Below, piece by piece: positions 1 through 10,004 of a DNA stretch of 64,000 bases. The DNA is from Nocardia pseudobrasiliensis NBRC 108224. Lineage in GTDB: Bacteria > Actinomycetota > Actinomycetes > Mycobacteriales > Mycobacteriaceae. Positions within the stretch are counted from its first letter, which is position 1, and the number at the start of each line of letters is the position of its first letter. The notes under the pieces are model-generated. The model was given only the letters and a program-made list of their open reading frames with translations, searched no databases and was not told the DNA's origin. The position numbers and the translations under genes are program-made. The stretch covers positions 1 through 64,000 of the forward strand of contig NZ_BDBS01000027.1 in assembly GCF_001613105.1 (NCBI RefSeq), given 5' to 3'.

Positions 1-1
1 G

Positions 2-262
2 GTCCCCTTCGACCCCCGCCCGCCCCAACCACCCCGCCGCCGCGGCCGAGGTATCGTTCCGCTGATCATTCTCATCTTCCTGGTGGTCATTCTCGCCATG
101 GCCGCCCTGTGCACGGGCGGCTCGAAGAAACCCGCCCCCGCCCCGTCCTCCCCCGGCACAACCCACACCACCAACACCCCCTTCACCACCGCCCCGAACA
201 AGACCATCCCCACCCAAACCCCGGGCCCGGCTTGCTATCCGTTCCAGCCTTGCCCTGGATAA
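2..262 (+). CDS. C-terminal end of a single-pass membrane protein (partial)
   Basis: An open frame enters from the left edge and stops at the TAA at 260-262. The visible 86 residues are a Pro/Arg-rich stretch, one hydrophobic segment of about 20 residues (from IVPLIILIFLVV), then a Pro/Thr/Ser-rich tail ending in a small Cys-X4-Cys pair (CYPFQPC). This looks like a membrane anchor followed by a low-complexity outside tail, or the reverse. The N-terminal part, which would name the protein, lies outside the window. The stop is 11 bp before the next start, so the two genes may be co-transcribed. No function is assigned. Confidence 0.6.
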   Translation, partial: VPFDPRPPQPPRRRGRGIVPLIILIFLVVILAMAALCTGGSKKPAPAPSSPGTTHTTNTPFTTAPNKTIPTQTPGPACYPFQPCPG

Positions 263-273
263 ATACGGTATTC

Positions 274-816
274 ATGAAGCCACAGCACAGGATCGGGACG
301 ATCGATACCGACGCCTATATCGACAGAATCCAGGCCGACAACGCCGCCGGTCGGTGCTTCATCTGCGAACTGGCCGACGAACAGACGACTCGCACACGCG
401 AAACCGTCGCCTACCGCGACGAACACTGCGTCGTGTTCTTCCCGCCTTGTCCCCGCCTCTACGCCTACTGCCTGCTCGCACCTCGACGCCACGCGACACA
501 TGTCGTCTCGGATTTCACCGACGACGACTACCTCGCACTCCAACTGCGCATCCATCGCCTCGGCCGGATCCTCACCGAGATCACACCCACCGAACGCCTC
601 TACGTCTTCAGCTTCGGCAGCATGCAGGGCGTCGCACACGTGCATTGGCACTTGGCGCCACTCCCGCCCGGGACTCCCTTCCGCGAACAGCAATTCGCCG
701 CGGTAGACACACCCGACTATCTCGTCATCGAAAAGCCGGAGCTCGAGGAACTGGCGCAGCGGATCGGAGCTGGCATGGCCCATGCCGAACGGGCGACCCG
801 CGGTTTCACGTCATAG
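274..816 (+). CDS. HIT-family protein
   Basis: This 180-residue protein carries the histidine-triad signature HVHWHLA at residues 122-128 (H122, H124, H126), inside the expected setting AHVHWHLAPL. A CxxC-like pair near residues 28-31 (CFIC) is typical of HIT hydrolases. HIT proteins bind nucleotides and hydrolyse or transfer nucleoside-phosphate groups; the substrate here cannot be told. The ATG at 274 is chosen because the longer frame upstream overlaps the preceding gene and reads as a low-complexity shadow of it. The 3' end overlaps the convergent phosphotransferase gene by 11 bp. Confidence 0.8.
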   Translation: MKPQHRIGTIDTDAYIDRIQADNAAGRCFICELADEQTTRTRETVAYRDEHCVVFFPPCPRLYAYCLLAPRRHATHVVSDFTDDDYLALQLRIHRLGRILTEITPTERLYVFSFGSMQGVAHVHWHLAPLPPGTPFREQQFAAVDTPDYLVIEKPELEELAQRIGAGMAHAERATRGFTS

Positions 817-1741
817 TTCTGATGTCCTCGGCGATTCCGGGCAATGGGGACATGTTGCCGATGGAGGCAAACCAATCCCAGAGCTCCAGGGCGTGATAGA
901 GCCGGTACAGCGCGAATCTGTCCGGCCAATCGTCGGGCAGTGGCCCATACCCGTCGAACAACCCGGTGCGTTTGTCGGCGTTGCCTTGGATGGCGTAATA
1001 GTCGGTCTTGGCGAGGTCGATCAGCGGATCTGCGGCGATGGCGTTTTCGACGTCGATGAAGCCGGAGACCTCCCAGCCGTCCGGCACAGGGCGGATCAGG
1101 ACATTGCCTTCATGGAAATCGTTGTGGCACAGCACGGGAGCGGCGCATCGAGCGAAGCTTTCGATGCGCGGATCGAGATAGCGGCCGATCGCGTCGTGCA
1201 CTTGCGGGTCGCCGCCCAAGTGGCGGAATTCTCGTAGCTTCTTCGTGAACTGACGGATCATGTAGCTGGAGTTGTCCGGCTCGGGATCGATCACCTCGGT
1301 GGTGAGATAGCCGTAGTGGACTTGCCGGATGCGATGTATGGCAGACAAATTCGCGCCCAGTTGACGATAGATCCGGATGAGGTCGGCGCTGTCGAGGCCC
1401 GCGGAGATCTGCGAAAGAGGTTGTCCTGGAACGACGGTCATGACGGTGAACGCGGCTCCGATAACCCGTGTGTCATGCTCGGCGTACAAGATCTCGGGGG
1501 CCGATCCGATGTCGTGATGATCGAGCACCCTGTAGACGTGGACTTCCTTGGCCTGCTTCCAGCGCCACCGCTCATCGTAGATTTTCACGATCACGCTTGC
1601 CGCCGGCTCGGCGCAGCACACTTCGTAGACGCCACTGAGCTGCCCACCCATTCGTAGCAGCACCTCACCGACAACCACGTCCGGCCAGATGGGGCGCAGG
1701 GCCCGCGCGGCGTCAGCGGTACCGAGTGGGTGTGGTCGCAT
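806..1741 (-). CDS. Aminoglycoside-phosphotransferase-fold kinase (APH/choline kinase family)
   Basis: The 311-residue protein has the Brenner loop HNDFHEGN (H206, D208, N213), which holds the catalytic base and a metal ligand, and the following metal-binding segment FIDVENA (D230). Both are diagnostic of the APH/choline-kinase fold. Such enzymes phosphorylate small molecules (aminoglycosides, macrolides, homoserine, choline); most chromosomal actinobacterial members have unknown substrates, so resistance should not be assumed. A TACAGT hexamer ends 7 nt before the ATG, suggesting a leaderless mRNA. It lies between a HIT gene and ctaB, with no evident pathway link. Confidence 0.75.
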   Translation of the reverse strand: MRPHPLGTADAARALRPIWPDVVVGEVLLRMGGQLSGVYEVCCAEPAASVIVKIYDERWRWKQAKEVHVYRVLDHHDIGSAPEILYAEHDTRVIGAAFTVMTVVPGQPLSQISAGLDSADLIRIYRQLGANLSAIHRIRQVHYGYLTTEVIDPEPDNSSYMIRQFTKKLREFRHLGGDPQVHDAIGRYLDPRIESFARCAAPVLCHNDFHEGNVLIRPVPDGWEVSGFIDVENAIAADPLIDLAKTDYYAIQGNADKRTGLFDGYGPLPDDWPDRFALYRLYHALELWDWFASIGNMSPLPGIAEDIRTMT

Positions 1742-1748
1742 TCACCGC

Positions 1749-1754
1749 ACTGTA
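1749..1754 (-). promoter_or_regulatory. -10 element TACAGT, leaderless start of the APH-fold gene
   Basis: On the minus strand TACAGT is followed by 7 nt and then ATG (1741), so transcription should start at or next to the start codon. No Shine-Dalgarno sequence is present. Confidence 0.5.
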
Positions 1755-1875
1755 GGCACGGCATCCGCGATGATCGATCGAATTTCGTCACTCGGCACGA
1801 GCGGGCCGATCTCGCCGGGCGGTGCGCGCACCGAGACTCGGATGATGCTCGATTTGGCCGGGGGCGGTTAGGTTT

Positions 1876-2862
1876 TCAGCCGAACAGGCTGTGGCCGATG
1901 GTGTGCCAGCCGAGCACCGAGTCCACGGCCAGGCCGCAGAAGACCACCGCGAGATAGTTGTTGGACTGCAGGAACAGCCGCAGGGGCTTGACCGATTCGC
2001 CGCGGCGGACGCCGGAGTAGAGCTGATGGGCCATCAGCAGGAACCACGCGCCCGCGACGATGGCCACGGCGGCGTAGACCAGACCGGTGGCGGGGATCAG
2101 GGCCAGGGTGGCCAGCACGGTCAGCCAGGTGTAGATGACGATCTGCTTGGTGACCGCGCGCTCGGTGGCCACGACGGGAAGCATCGGAACGCCCGCGGCC
2201 CGGTAGTCCTCCTTGTAGCGCATGGCCAGCGCCCAGGTGTGCGGCGGGGTCCAGAAGAAGATCACCAGAAACAGCACGATCGCGGGCCAGCCGATGGTTC
2301 CGGTCGCCGCGGACCAGCCGACCAGCGCGGGCATACACCCGGCCGCGCCACCCCACACCACATTCTGCGAGGTGCGGCGCTTGAGGCCGAGGGTGTAGAC
2401 GAAGACGTAGAACAGAATCGTCGCGACCACCAGCAGACCCGAGAGCAGATTGGCCTGCCACCACAGCCACGCGAACGACCCCGCGCCGAGGACGACACCG
2501 AAGATGAACGCGTTGCGCGTCGGCACCGCCTCGCGAGCCAGCGGCCGACGCGAGGTCCGCTTCATCACCTTGTCGATATCGGCATCGGCGACGCAGTTGA
2601 GCGTATTGGCGCTCGCCGCACCCATCCAGCCGCCGAACAGCGTCGCCAGGATGAGCCGGATATCGATATGCCCGCGATCGGCCAACAGCATCGTCGGGAT
2701 GGTGGCGACCAGCAGTAGCTCGATGACGCGCGGTTTGGTGAGCGCGATGTAGGCCAGCACCCGCCGCGTCAGCGCCGCGACCGGACCCGTGCCGGTGACA
2801 CGGTCGGCCAGCGCCGTCGCGGAGGAGCCATGTGCACCACCCGGCTGTTGCCCAATCCGCAC
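1876..2862 (-). CDS. ctaB: Protoheme IX farnesyltransferase (heme O synthase)
   Basis: A UbiA-family prenyltransferase of 328 residues that transfers a farnesyl group to heme B to make heme O for aa3-type cytochrome oxidase. Several membrane helices are visible. The first Asp-rich motif NCVADADID (N89, D93, D97) and the second conserved loop ending [14 protein letters not shown] mark the prenyl-diphosphate and Mg binding sites. The GTG at 2862 is preferred over an in-frame GTG at 2886 because GAGGAG sits a few bases upstream of it. It is divergent from the tkt operon, as in M. tuberculosis (Rv1451 facing Rv1449c). Confidence 0.93.
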   Translation of the reverse strand: MRIGQQPGGAHGSSATALADRVTGTGPVAALTRRVLAYIALTKPRVIELLLVATIPTMLLADRGHIDIRLILATLFGGWMGAASANTLNCVADADIDKVMKRTSRRPLAREAVPTRNAFIFGVVLGAGSFAWLWWQANLLSGLLVVATILFYVFVYTLGLKRRTSQNVVWGGAAGCMPALVGWSAATGTIGWPAIVLFLVIFFWTPPHTWALAMRYKEDYRAAGVPMLPVVATERAVTKQIVIYTWLTVLATLALIPATGLVYAAVAIVAGAWFLLMAHQLYSGVRRGESVKPLRLFLQSNNYLAVVFCGLAVDSVLGWHTIGHSLFG

Positions 2863-3140
2863 TGTCTCTCCTCGCAGGTGGTGCACTCGATCCGATAGGA
2901 ACTACTACGCACGATGGTAGACCCCGCACCGGTGTGGTCTCGCACGCACCCGCCGCGAATCCGCCCGTGCCGCAGGCATGGTCCGCGTTCGGCGCGGTAG
3001 TCATCCACCGTAACGAAGCCGCCACGACGAGCCGAGAGCGGGCGGGGTTCCCGCATCGGGAGATTGCGCCGACCTCTAGGGTGGTGGGTAAACAAAGCCG
3101 CCGCGACATCATTGACGAGAAGGTCAGGAGAAACCCGGTC
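2863..3140. promoter_or_regulatory. Divergent ctaB/tkt promoter region
   Basis: A 278-bp gene-free stretch. Towards ctaB a TACCAT hexamer (2914-2919, minus strand) could be the -10, giving a leader of about 45 nt. Towards tkt a TAGGGT hexamer (3077-3082) could be the -10, giving a leader of about 50 nt. No clear operator palindrome was seen. Confidence 0.35.
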
Positions 3141-5285
3141 GTGTCAGTCACAGACGACATCCGCGCCCTTACTCAGCCGAACCACCCGGACGACTGGACC
3201 GACCTGGACACGCGTGCCGTCGACACGGTCCGTGTCTTGGCCGCCGATGCCGTGCAGAACGCCGGCAACGGCCACCCCGGTACCGCGATGAGCCTCGCGC
3301 CGCTGGCCTACACCCTCTATCAGCGGGTGCTGCGCTACGACCCGAGCGATACGGACTGGACCGGCCGCGACCGCTTCATCCTGTCGGCGGGTCACTCCAG
3401 CCTCACCCAGTACATCCAGCTGTACCTGTCGGGTTCGGGCCTCGAGCTCGACGATCTGAAGCATCTGCGCAAGTGGGGTTCGCTGACCCCGGGCCACCCC
3501 GAGTACCGGCACACCCGCGGCGTGGAGATCACCACCGGCCCGCTCGGACAGGGTCTGGCCTCCTCGGTCGGCATGGCCATGGCCGCCCGGCGCGAACGCG
3601 GTCTGTTCGATCCGCAGGCCCCGCAGGGCAAGAGCCCGTTCGATCACTTCGTCTACGTCATCGCCTCCGACGGCGATATCGAGGAGGGCGTCACCTCCGA
3701 GGCCTCCTCGCTCGCGGGCACCCAGCAGCTGGGCAATCTGATCGTCTTCTACGACGACAACCGCATCTCCATCGAGGACGACACCACCATCGCCCTGTCC
3801 GAGGACACCGCCGCGCGCTACCGCGCCTACGGCTGGCATGTGCAGGTGATCGAGGGCGGCGAGGACATCGTCGCGATCGAGAAGGCCGTCGCCGAGGCCA
3901 AGGCCGTGACCGATAAGCCGTCGTTCATCCTGCTGCGCACCATCATCGGCTATCCCGCGCCGAACAAGATGAACACCGGCGCCTCGCACGGCGCCGCGCT
4001 GGGCGCCGACGAGGTGGCCGCCACCAAGAAGATCCTCGGCTTCGATCCCGAGCAGAGCTTCGAGGTCGACGACGCGGTCATCGCGCACACCCGCGCCAAC
4101 GCCGCCGACCGCGCCAAGGCCGCGCGCGCCGCCTGGCAGGAGCAGTTCGACGCGTGGGCACAGGCCAACCCGGACAACAAGAAGCTGTTCGATCGCCTCG
4201 AGCAGCGCAAACTGCCCGAGGGCTGGGTCGACGCACTGCCGAGCTTCGAGACCGATCCCAAGGGCATGGCCACCCGCAAGGCCTCGGGTAAGGTCCTCGC
4301 CGCACTCGCGCCCGTTCTGCCCGAATTGTGGGGCGGCTCGGCCGATCTCGCCGAATCCAACAACACCACCATGCCCGATCAGCCGAGCTTCGGCCCCGAG
4401 TCGATCTCGACCGGCATGTGGAAGGCCAACCCGTACGGCCGCACGCTGCACTTCGGCGTCCGCGAGCACGCCATGGGCTCGATTCTCAACGGCATCGCGC
4501 TGCACGGCCCGACTCGCCCGTACGGCGGCACCTTCCTGGTGTTCTCCGATTACATGCGCCCGGCGGTCCGCCTGGCCGCGCTCATGCGCGTGCCCGCGAT
4601 CTACGTCTGGACCCACGACTCGATCGGCCTCGGCGAGGACGGCCCGACCCATCAGCCGATCGAACATCTGGCCGCGCTGCGCGCCATCCCGGGTCTGAAC
4701 GTGGTCCGCCCCGGCGACGCCAACGAGACCGTGCACGCCTGGCGCGCGATCCTGGAACTCGAGAGCACCGAACGGGATTCGCACTTCACCCCCGCGCAGG
4801 GCCCGTTCGTCGACGGCCCGTCCGCGCTGGCGCTGACCCGCCAGGATCTGCCGACCGTCGAGGGCACCAGCTACGAGGGCGTCCGCAAGGGCGGCTACAT
4901 CCTGGCCGAATCGTCCACGGGCACACCGCAGGTGATCCTCATCGCCACCGGTTCGGAGTTGCAGCTGGCCGTGCAGGCCAGGACTACGCTGGAGGCGCAG
5001 GGTGTCGGCACCCGCGTGGTCTCGATGCCGTGTGTGGAGTGGTTCGATGCGCAGGATCAGGCCTACCGCGACGAGGTGCTCCCCCCCGCCGTCCGCGCCC
5101 GGGTCACCGTCGAAGCCGGAATAGCGATGCCGTGGCATCGGTTCGTCGGAGATGCGGGTGAAATCGTGTCGATCGAGCACTTCGGTGCCTCGGCCGACTT
5201 CAAGACCCTGTTCCGCGAGTTCGGCATCACCGCCGACGCCGTGGTCGAGGCCGCCCAGCGTTCACTCGACAAGGTGAAGGGATAA
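3141..5285 (+). CDS. tkt: Transketolase
   Basis: The 714-residue product is a full-length TPP-dependent transketolase of the non-oxidative pentose-phosphate pathway. It shows the N-terminal [16 protein letters not shown] segment, the TPP/Mg motif GDIEEGV...YDDN, and the C-terminal pyrimidine-domain sequence [21 protein letters not shown]. The GTG at 3141 is chosen because AGGAG lies 10 nt upstream and the family normally begins close to here; the longer frame upstream covers the promoter region. It is the first gene of tkt-tal-zwf-opcA-pgl, followed 4 bp later by tal. Confidence 0.96.
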   Translation: MSVTDDIRALTQPNHPDDWTDLDTRAVDTVRVLAADAVQNAGNGHPGTAMSLAPLAYTLYQRVLRYDPSDTDWTGRDRFILSAGHSSLTQYIQLYLSGSGLELDDLKHLRKWGSLTPGHPEYRHTRGVEITTGPLGQGLASSVGMAMAARRERGLFDPQAPQGKSPFDHFVYVIASDGDIEEGVTSEASSLAGTQQLGNLIVFYDDNRISIEDDTTIALSEDTAARYRAYGWHVQVIEGGEDIVAIEKAVAEAKAVTDKPSFILLRTIIGYPAPNKMNTGASHGAALGADEVAATKKILGFDPEQSFEVDDAVIAHTRANAADRAKAARAAWQEQFDAWAQANPDNKKLFDRLEQRKLPEGWVDALPSFETDPKGMATRKASGKVLAALAPVLPELWGGSADLAESNNTTMPDQPSFGPESISTGMWKANPYGRTLHFGVREHAMGSILNGIALHGPTRPYGGTFLVFSDYMRPAVRLAALMRVPAIYVWTHDSIGLGEDGPTHQPIEHLAALRAIPGLNVVRPGDANETVHAWRAILELESTERDSHFTPAQGPFVDGPSALALTRQDLPTVEGTSYEGVRKGGYILAESSTGTPQVILIATGSELQLAVQARTTLEAQGVGTRVVSMPCVEWFDAQDQAYRDEVLPPAVRARVTVEAGIAMPWHRFVGDAGEIVSIEHFGASADFKTLFREFGITADAVVEAAQRSLDKVKG

Positions 5286-5289
5286 GCGA

Positions 5290-6420
5290 ATGGCACAGAA
5301 CGAGAAACTCGCCGAACTGTCCGCGGCGGGTGTGTCGGTATGGCTCGACGATCTGTCACGCGACCGCATCCGGTCCGGCAGCCTCGCCGACCTCATCGCC
5401 ACCCACAGCGTGGTCGGCGTGACCACCAACCCCACGATCTTCCAGGGCGCGCTCAGCAAGGGCCACGCCTACGACGATCAGATCAAGGAACTGGCCGCGC
5501 GCGGCGCCGATGTCGACGCCGCGATCCGGACCATCACCACCGATGACGTGCGCGCGGCCTGCGATGTGTTCGCCGAGGTCTTCGACCGCAGCGGCGGCGT
5601 GGACGGCCGGGTCTCGATCGAGGTCGACCCGCGCCTGGCCTTCGACGCCGACGCGACGGTCGCCCAGGCGATCGAACTGTGGAAGATCGTCGACCGTCCC
5701 AATCTGTTCATCAAGATCCCGGCCACCGAGGAGGGTCTGCCCGCGATCACGAAGGTGATCGCCGAGGGCATCAGCGTCAATGTCACGCTGATCTTCTCCG
5801 TGGAGCGCTACCGCAGCGTCATGGGCGCCTACCTCGACGGTCTGCGCAACGCCCGGATCGCGGGCCACGATCTGGCCCGAATCCATTCGGTCGCATCGTT
5901 CTTCGTCTCCCGCGTGGACACCGAGATCGATAAGCGGCTGGAGGCGATCGGCACGCCGGAGGCCCTCGAACTGCGCGGTAAGGCGGGTATCGCCAACGCC
6001 CACCTGGCCTACGCGGCCTACCAGGACGTGTTCACCAACGGCGCGCACACCTCGACCTTCGACAATCTGTCCAGCTCCGGTGGCAACCGGCAGCGGCCGC
6101 TGTGGGCGTCGACCGGTGTGAAGAATCCGGACTACTCCGACACCATGTACATCACCGAACTGGTCGCGCCGAATACGGTCAACACCCTGCCGGAGAAGAC
6201 CCTCGAGGCCTACGCCGATCACGGTGAGCTGCGCGGCGACGCCGTCAGCGGTAAGGCGGGCGAGGCCCAGGCGGTCTTCGACAAGCTGTCCGCGGTGGGC
6301 ATCGATCTCGACGACGTCTTCGCGGTGCTCGAGCGCGAGGGCGTGGAGAAGTTCGAGAAGTCTTGGGACGAATTGCTTTCCGCGACGAAGGCCGAGCTCG
6401 AGACCACCGGGAGCAACTGA
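5290..6420 (+). CDS. tal: Transaldolase
   Basis: A 376-residue transaldolase of the long actinobacterial type. The Schiff-base lysine is K142 in [16 protein letters not shown], and TTNPTIF near residue 46 is the conserved early strand. It interconverts sedoheptulose-7-P plus glyceraldehyde-3-P with erythrose-4-P plus fructose-6-P in the cytosol. It starts 4 bp after tkt and ends 2 bp before the zwf GTG, so all three are almost certainly co-transcribed. Confidence 0.96.
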   Translation: MAQNEKLAELSAAGVSVWLDDLSRDRIRSGSLADLIATHSVVGVTTNPTIFQGALSKGHAYDDQIKELAARGADVDAAIRTITTDDVRAACDVFAEVFDRSGGVDGRVSIEVDPRLAFDADATVAQAIELWKIVDRPNLFIKIPATEEGLPAITKVIAEGISVNVTLIFSVERYRSVMGAYLDGLRNARIAGHDLARIHSVASFFVSRVDTEIDKRLEAIGTPEALELRGKAGIANAHLAYAAYQDVFTNGAHTSTFDNLSSSGGNRQRPLWASTGVKNPDYSDTMYITELVAPNTVNTLPEKTLEAYADHGELRGDAVSGKAGEAQAVFDKLSAVGIDLDDVFAVLEREGVEKFEKSWDELLSATKAELETTGSN

Positions 6421-6422
6421 CC

Positions 6423-7988
6423 GTGGTGGCCGCACCGGAGTCGACGGCCGCGACCGGGAATCCGCTGCGCCAGGAGGGCGACAAGCGACTTCCCCGCATC
6501 GCGGGGCCGTGCAGCATGGTGATCTTCGGCGTCACCGGAGATCTGTCCCGCAAGAAGCTGATGCCGGCCATCTACGATCTCGCGAACCGCGGGCTGCTGC
6601 CGCCCGGGTTCGCGCTGGTCGGTTTCGCGCGCCGGGACTACGCTGACGAGGATTTCGCCAAGGTCGTGCTGGAGGCCGTACAGCAGCATTCGCGCACGCC
6701 CTTCCGACAGGAGGTCTGGGACCAGCTGTCGGAGGGTATTCGCTTCGTCCAGGGCACCTTCGAGGACGACGCCGCCTTCACCCAGCTGGCGGCGACGCTC
6801 GAGCAGCTCGATCGCGAACGCGGCACCGGCGGCAATCACGCCTTCTACCTGTCGATTCCGCCCAACGCGTTCCCGCAGGTGCTCAAGCAGCTCTCGCGCA
6901 CCGGACTGGCCCAGCCGCCGGATCCGGGCCCGGGTAAGCCCAAGCCGTGGCGGCGTGTGGTGATCGAGAAGCCGTTCGGGCACGATCTGAAAAGCGCCCA
7001 GGAGCTCAATGCCCTGGTCAATCAGGTCTTCCCGGAGGAGACGGTCTTTCGCATCGACCACTATCTCGGTAAGGAGACGGTGCAGAACCTGCTGGCGCTG
7101 CGCTTCGCCAACGAGATGTTCGAGCCGATCTGGAATTCCAACTATGTCGACCACGTGCAGATCACGATGGCCGAGGACATCGGATTGGGCGGGCGCGCGG
7201 GGTATTACGACGGTATCGGCGCGGCCCGCGATGTCATCCAGAACCATCTGCTGCAGCTGCTGGCGCTGACGACGATGGAGGATCCGGTCAGCTTCCAACC
7301 TCGGGAGTTGCAGACCGAGAAGATCAAGGTGCTCTCGGCGACGAAACTGGTCGAGCCCCTGGATCAGACGACAGCGCGTGGCCAGTACACCGCGGGCTGG
7401 CAGGGCAGCGACAAGGTGGTGGGCCTGCTCCAGGAGGAGGGCTTCGATCCGCATTCGCGCACCGAGACCTACGCCGCCATCACCCTCAATGTCGACACCA
7501 GGCGCTGGGCGGGCGTGCCGTTCTACCTGCGCACCGGAAAACGCCTGGGCCGCAGGGTGACCGAGATCGCGGTGGTGTTCAAGCGGGCTCCGCATCTGCC
7601 GTTCGATCAGACCATGACCGAGGAGCTCGGCCAGAACGCGCTGGTCATCCGGGTGCAGCCGGATGAGGGCATCACCCTGCGATTCGGCTCCAAGGTGCCC
7701 GGGTCGAGCATGGAGGTGCGCGACGTCAATATGGACTTCAGCTATGGCGAGTCGTTCACCGAATCCTCCCCGGAGGCCTACGAACGGCTGATCCTCGACA
7801 TGCTGCTCGGGGAGCCGTCGCTGTTCCCCCTCAACGAGGAGGTCGAATTGTCCTGGCGCATACTCGATCCCGTGCTCGAGCATTGGGCCGCCGACGGCCG
7901 GCCGGAGAAGTACGAGGCGGGCACGTGGGGTCCGTGGTCGGCCGATTCGATGCTCGCGCGCGACGGCCGGGAATGGCGGCGACCGTGA
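6423..7988 (+). CDS. zwf: Glucose-6-phosphate 1-dehydrogenase
   Basis: This 521-residue enzyme oxidises glucose-6-P to 6-phosphogluconolactone and makes NADPH. It carries the N-terminal nucleotide-binding motif FGVTGDLSRKKL and the active-site segment RIDHYLGKETVQNL. The GTG at 6423 (a second GTG follows at 6426) lies just after the tal stop with GGGAG upstream; the in-frame ATG at 6363 lies inside tal and encodes residues unlike the family. Its last four bases overlap the opcA start (GTGA), indicating translational coupling with its assembly partner. Confidence 0.95.
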   Translation: MVAAPESTAATGNPLRQEGDKRLPRIAGPCSMVIFGVTGDLSRKKLMPAIYDLANRGLLPPGFALVGFARRDYADEDFAKVVLEAVQQHSRTPFRQEVWDQLSEGIRFVQGTFEDDAAFTQLAATLEQLDRERGTGGNHAFYLSIPPNAFPQVLKQLSRTGLAQPPDPGPGKPKPWRRVVIEKPFGHDLKSAQELNALVNQVFPEETVFRIDHYLGKETVQNLLALRFANEMFEPIWNSNYVDHVQITMAEDIGLGGRAGYYDGIGAARDVIQNHLLQLLALTTMEDPVSFQPRELQTEKIKVLSATKLVEPLDQTTARGQYTAGWQGSDKVVGLLQEEGFDPHSRTETYAAITLNVDTRRWAGVPFYLRTGKRLGRRVTEIAVVFKRAPHLPFDQTMTEELGQNALVIRVQPDEGITLRFGSKVPGSSMEVRDVNMDFSYGESFTESSPEAYERLILDMLLGEPSLFPLNEEVELSWRILDPVLEHWAADGRPEKYEAGTWGPWSADSMLARDGREWRRP

Positions 7989-8893
7989 TCGTCGACATGC
8001 CCGCGACCAATACCCGCGACGTCGCCAAGCGGTTGGTGCAGCTGGCCGAGGCCAATGGCGTCATCACCACCGGCCGCGTGCTCACCCTGGTGGTGTGCAC
8101 ACTGGACAGCTCCGAGGCCGAGGACGCGATCGACGCGGCCAACGACGCCAGCCGCGAACATCCCTGTCGCGTCATAGTTCTCGCGCGCGGCGACCGGTTC
8201 GCCGAGACCAAACTCGACGCCCAGATCCGCGTCGGCGGCGACGCGGGCGCGTCCGAGGTGATCGTGCTGCGGCTGCAGGGTGAGCTGATCAGCCACGAGA
8301 ACAGCGTGGTCATCCCGTTCCTGCTGCCCGACGCCCCGGTGGTGGCCTGGTGGCCGCGCGGGGCGCCGGAGTATCCGGCCAAGGATTCGGTGGGGCGCTT
8401 GGCGATTCGGCGCATCACCGATGCCACCTTCGCCTCCGATCCGCAGAAGACGATCCGCAAGCGGATGACCTCCTACGCCCCCGGTAATACCGACCTCGCG
8501 TGGAGCCGGATCACCTACTGGCGCGCGCTGCTGGCCGCCGCGCTGGACGTACCGCCCTACGAGCCGGTGGAATCGGTGACGGTTTCCGGCCTGCGTGAGG
8601 AGCCCGCGCTCGATGTCCTCGCGGGATGGCTTGCGGCGCGGTTGAATTGCCCCGTGCACCGGCGCACCGGCGAGCTGAAGGTGGAGTTGCACCGGCCGAC
8701 GGTCTCGATCGCGATCTCGCGGCCGCAGACCGGACGCACCGCGACCCTGTCGCGGACGGGCGAGCCCGATCAGCGTTTCGCGTTGGCGCGCAGGGAAACC
8801 AAGGATTGTCTGGCGGAGGAGTTGCGCCGCCTCGACGCCGACGAGGTGTACGCCGAGGCGCTCGCAGGGATCGAGAGGGTTGTCTATGAGTGA
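7985..8893 (+). CDS. opcA: Glucose-6-phosphate dehydrogenase assembly protein OpcA
   Basis: A 302-residue OpcA, matching the length of actinobacterial homologues. OpcA promotes oligomerisation and activity of Zwf. The GTG at 7985 overlaps the zwf stop (GTGA) and gives the expected N-terminus VIVDMPATNTRD; an in-frame ATG at 7973 is an alternative. The central segment PDAPVVAWWPRGAPEYPA is characteristic of the family. The 3' end overlaps pgl by 8 bp. Confidence 0.93.
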   Translation: MIVDMPATNTRDVAKRLVQLAEANGVITTGRVLTLVVCTLDSSEAEDAIDAANDASREHPCRVIVLARGDRFAETKLDAQIRVGGDAGASEVIVLRLQGELISHENSVVIPFLLPDAPVVAWWPRGAPEYPAKDSVGRLAIRRITDATFASDPQKTIRKRMTSYAPGNTDLAWSRITYWRALLAAALDVPPYEPVESVTVSGLREEPALDVLAGWLAARLNCPVHRRTGELKVELHRPTVSIAISRPQTGRTATLSRTGEPDQRFALARRETKDCLAEELRRLDADEVYAEALAGIERVVYE

Positions 8894-9620
8894 GCCTGGC
8901 ATCGAAATCCACGCTGACGCGGCCGCTTTGGCCGTGGCGGCGGCCACCCGGTTCATCGAGACCGTGACCGCCGCACAGCGCGAGCGCGGCTCGGCATCGG
9001 TGGTGCTGACCGGCGGTGGTACCGGCATCGCCACCCTGGAGCAGGTCCGCAAGCAGACCAACGACATCGACTGGTCCCGCGTCGACATCTTCTGGGGCGA
9101 TGAACGTTTCGTGCCCTCGGGCGATGCCGAACGCAACGAGCTGCAGGCCCGCGACGCCCTGCTCGACCACGTGGGAATCGACCCGACCCGGGTCCACCCG
9201 GTCGCCGCCTCCGACGGCGAATATCCGGATCCGATCGAGGCCGCCGCGGAATACTCGGCCGCCGTCCACGCCCACCTGGCCGAGCACGGCGCCTTCGACC
9301 TGCACCTGCTCGGCATGGGCGGCGAGGGCCACATCAATTCGCTGTTCCCGCACACCGACGCGGTCCGCGAGGAACACGAACTCGTTGTCGCCGTGACGAA
9401 TTCCCCCAAACCCCCGCCGGTCCGGGTCACCCTGACCCTGCCCGCGGTCCACAAGGCCCGCCACGTCGTCCTGATCGTCGGCGGCGAGGCCAAGGCCGCG
9501 GCCGTCGCGGCGGCCGTCGCGGGCGCATCACATCTGGACATCCCCGCCGCGGGCGCCAAGGGCAGCGAATCCACCACGTGGCTGCTGGATACCGCGGCCG
9601 CGGCGGATCTGCCGCACTGA
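8886..9620 (+). CDS. pgl: 6-phosphogluconolactonase
   Basis: A 244-residue DevB-type lactonase that hydrolyses 6-phosphogluconolactone, completing the oxidative entry to the pentose-phosphate pathway begun by Zwf. It shows LTGGGTGIATLEQV (sugar-phosphate binding), DIFWGDERFVP and LLGMGGEGHINSLFP, the last holding the catalytic histidine. The ATG at 8886 overlaps the end of opcA; a TTG 6 bp upstream is a less likely start. It is the last gene of the operon. The next gene has its own promoter. Confidence 0.95.
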   Translation: MSEPGIEIHADAAALAVAAATRFIETVTAAQRERGSASVVLTGGGTGIATLEQVRKQTNDIDWSRVDIFWGDERFVPSGDAERNELQARDALLDHVGIDPTRVHPVAASDGEYPDPIEAAAEYSAAVHAHLAEHGAFDLHLLGMGGEGHINSLFPHTDAVREEHELVVAVTNSPKPPPVRVTLTLPAVHKARHVVLIVGGEAKAAAVAAAVAGASHLDIPAAGAKGSESTTWLLDTAAAADLPH

Positions 9621-9630
9621 ACAAGATCGA

Positions 9631-9636
9631 TAGACT
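9631..9636 (+). promoter_or_regulatory. -10 element TAGACT, leaderless start of the tautomerase-like gene
   Basis: TAGACT is followed by 7 nt and then the GTG at 9644. It suggests a separate promoter 10 bp after the pgl stop rather than pure read-through. Confidence 0.45.
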
Positions 9637-9643
9637 GGGCGGC

Positions 9644-9994
9644 GTGCCGATCATCGAGGTGAGTTACGCGCCGTCCGTGTCCGAGGCCACGTTGCGGGAG
9701 TTGTCACAACAACTTCCGCATCTGGTGTCGGTGGCGGTGGCGTGTCCGGAGGAGCCCTACGATCGGAAGCTGCGGCCCGGGGATGCCGAGGTGCGGTTTC
9801 GGGAGCGGGGACCGTTCGATCGCGGCGGGCTCGAGGTGACCATCGAGGTGCGGTCGAAATTCTTTGCCAGCCGGGCCGACAACCGGCAGGAGCGGGTGGA
9901 GCGGCTGCATCGGGATATCGAGAAGGCCGTGGGGTTGGCGGAGTTCGGGGTGTATCTGTCACTGCCGGTGGCGGCGTGGGAGCAGAGCGAGTAA
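9644..9994 (+). CDS. Small tautomerase-like protein
   Basis: A 116-residue protein starting at a GTG, so the mature N-terminus after Met removal would be PIIEVSYAPS. A terminal proline followed by a beta strand of this type is the hallmark of the tautomerase (4-oxalocrotonate tautomerase/MIF) superfamily, where Pro1 is the catalytic base. The middle region (GDAEVRFRERGPFD, then TIEVRSKFFASRADNR) fits a second strand and helix of one such unit. The superfamily assignment is inference from fold pattern; no substrate can be named. It sits just downstream of pgl and before a nitroreductase. Confidence 0.55.
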   Translation: MPIIEVSYAPSVSEATLRELSQQLPHLVSVAVACPEEPYDRKLRPGDAEVRFRERGPFDRGGLEVTIEVRSKFFASRADNRQERVERLHRDIEKAVGLAEFGVYLSLPVAAWEQSE

Positions 9995-10004
9995 TTGATT
10001 CGGG

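Noticed and set aside
806-1741. Aminoglycoside resistance gene
   Set aside because: The fold is right, but the family is broad and no resistance-specific signature was recognised, so only the kinase family is called.
3144-5180. 678-codon open frame antisense to tkt
   Set aside because: Composition is Gly/Arg/Val-rich shadow of a high-G+C gene; no motif, and the opposite strand encodes a complete transketolase.
6219-9577. Long minus-strand open frames opposite zwf, opcA and pgl
   Set aside because: Both are shadows of well-supported genes and carry no recognisable domain or start signal.
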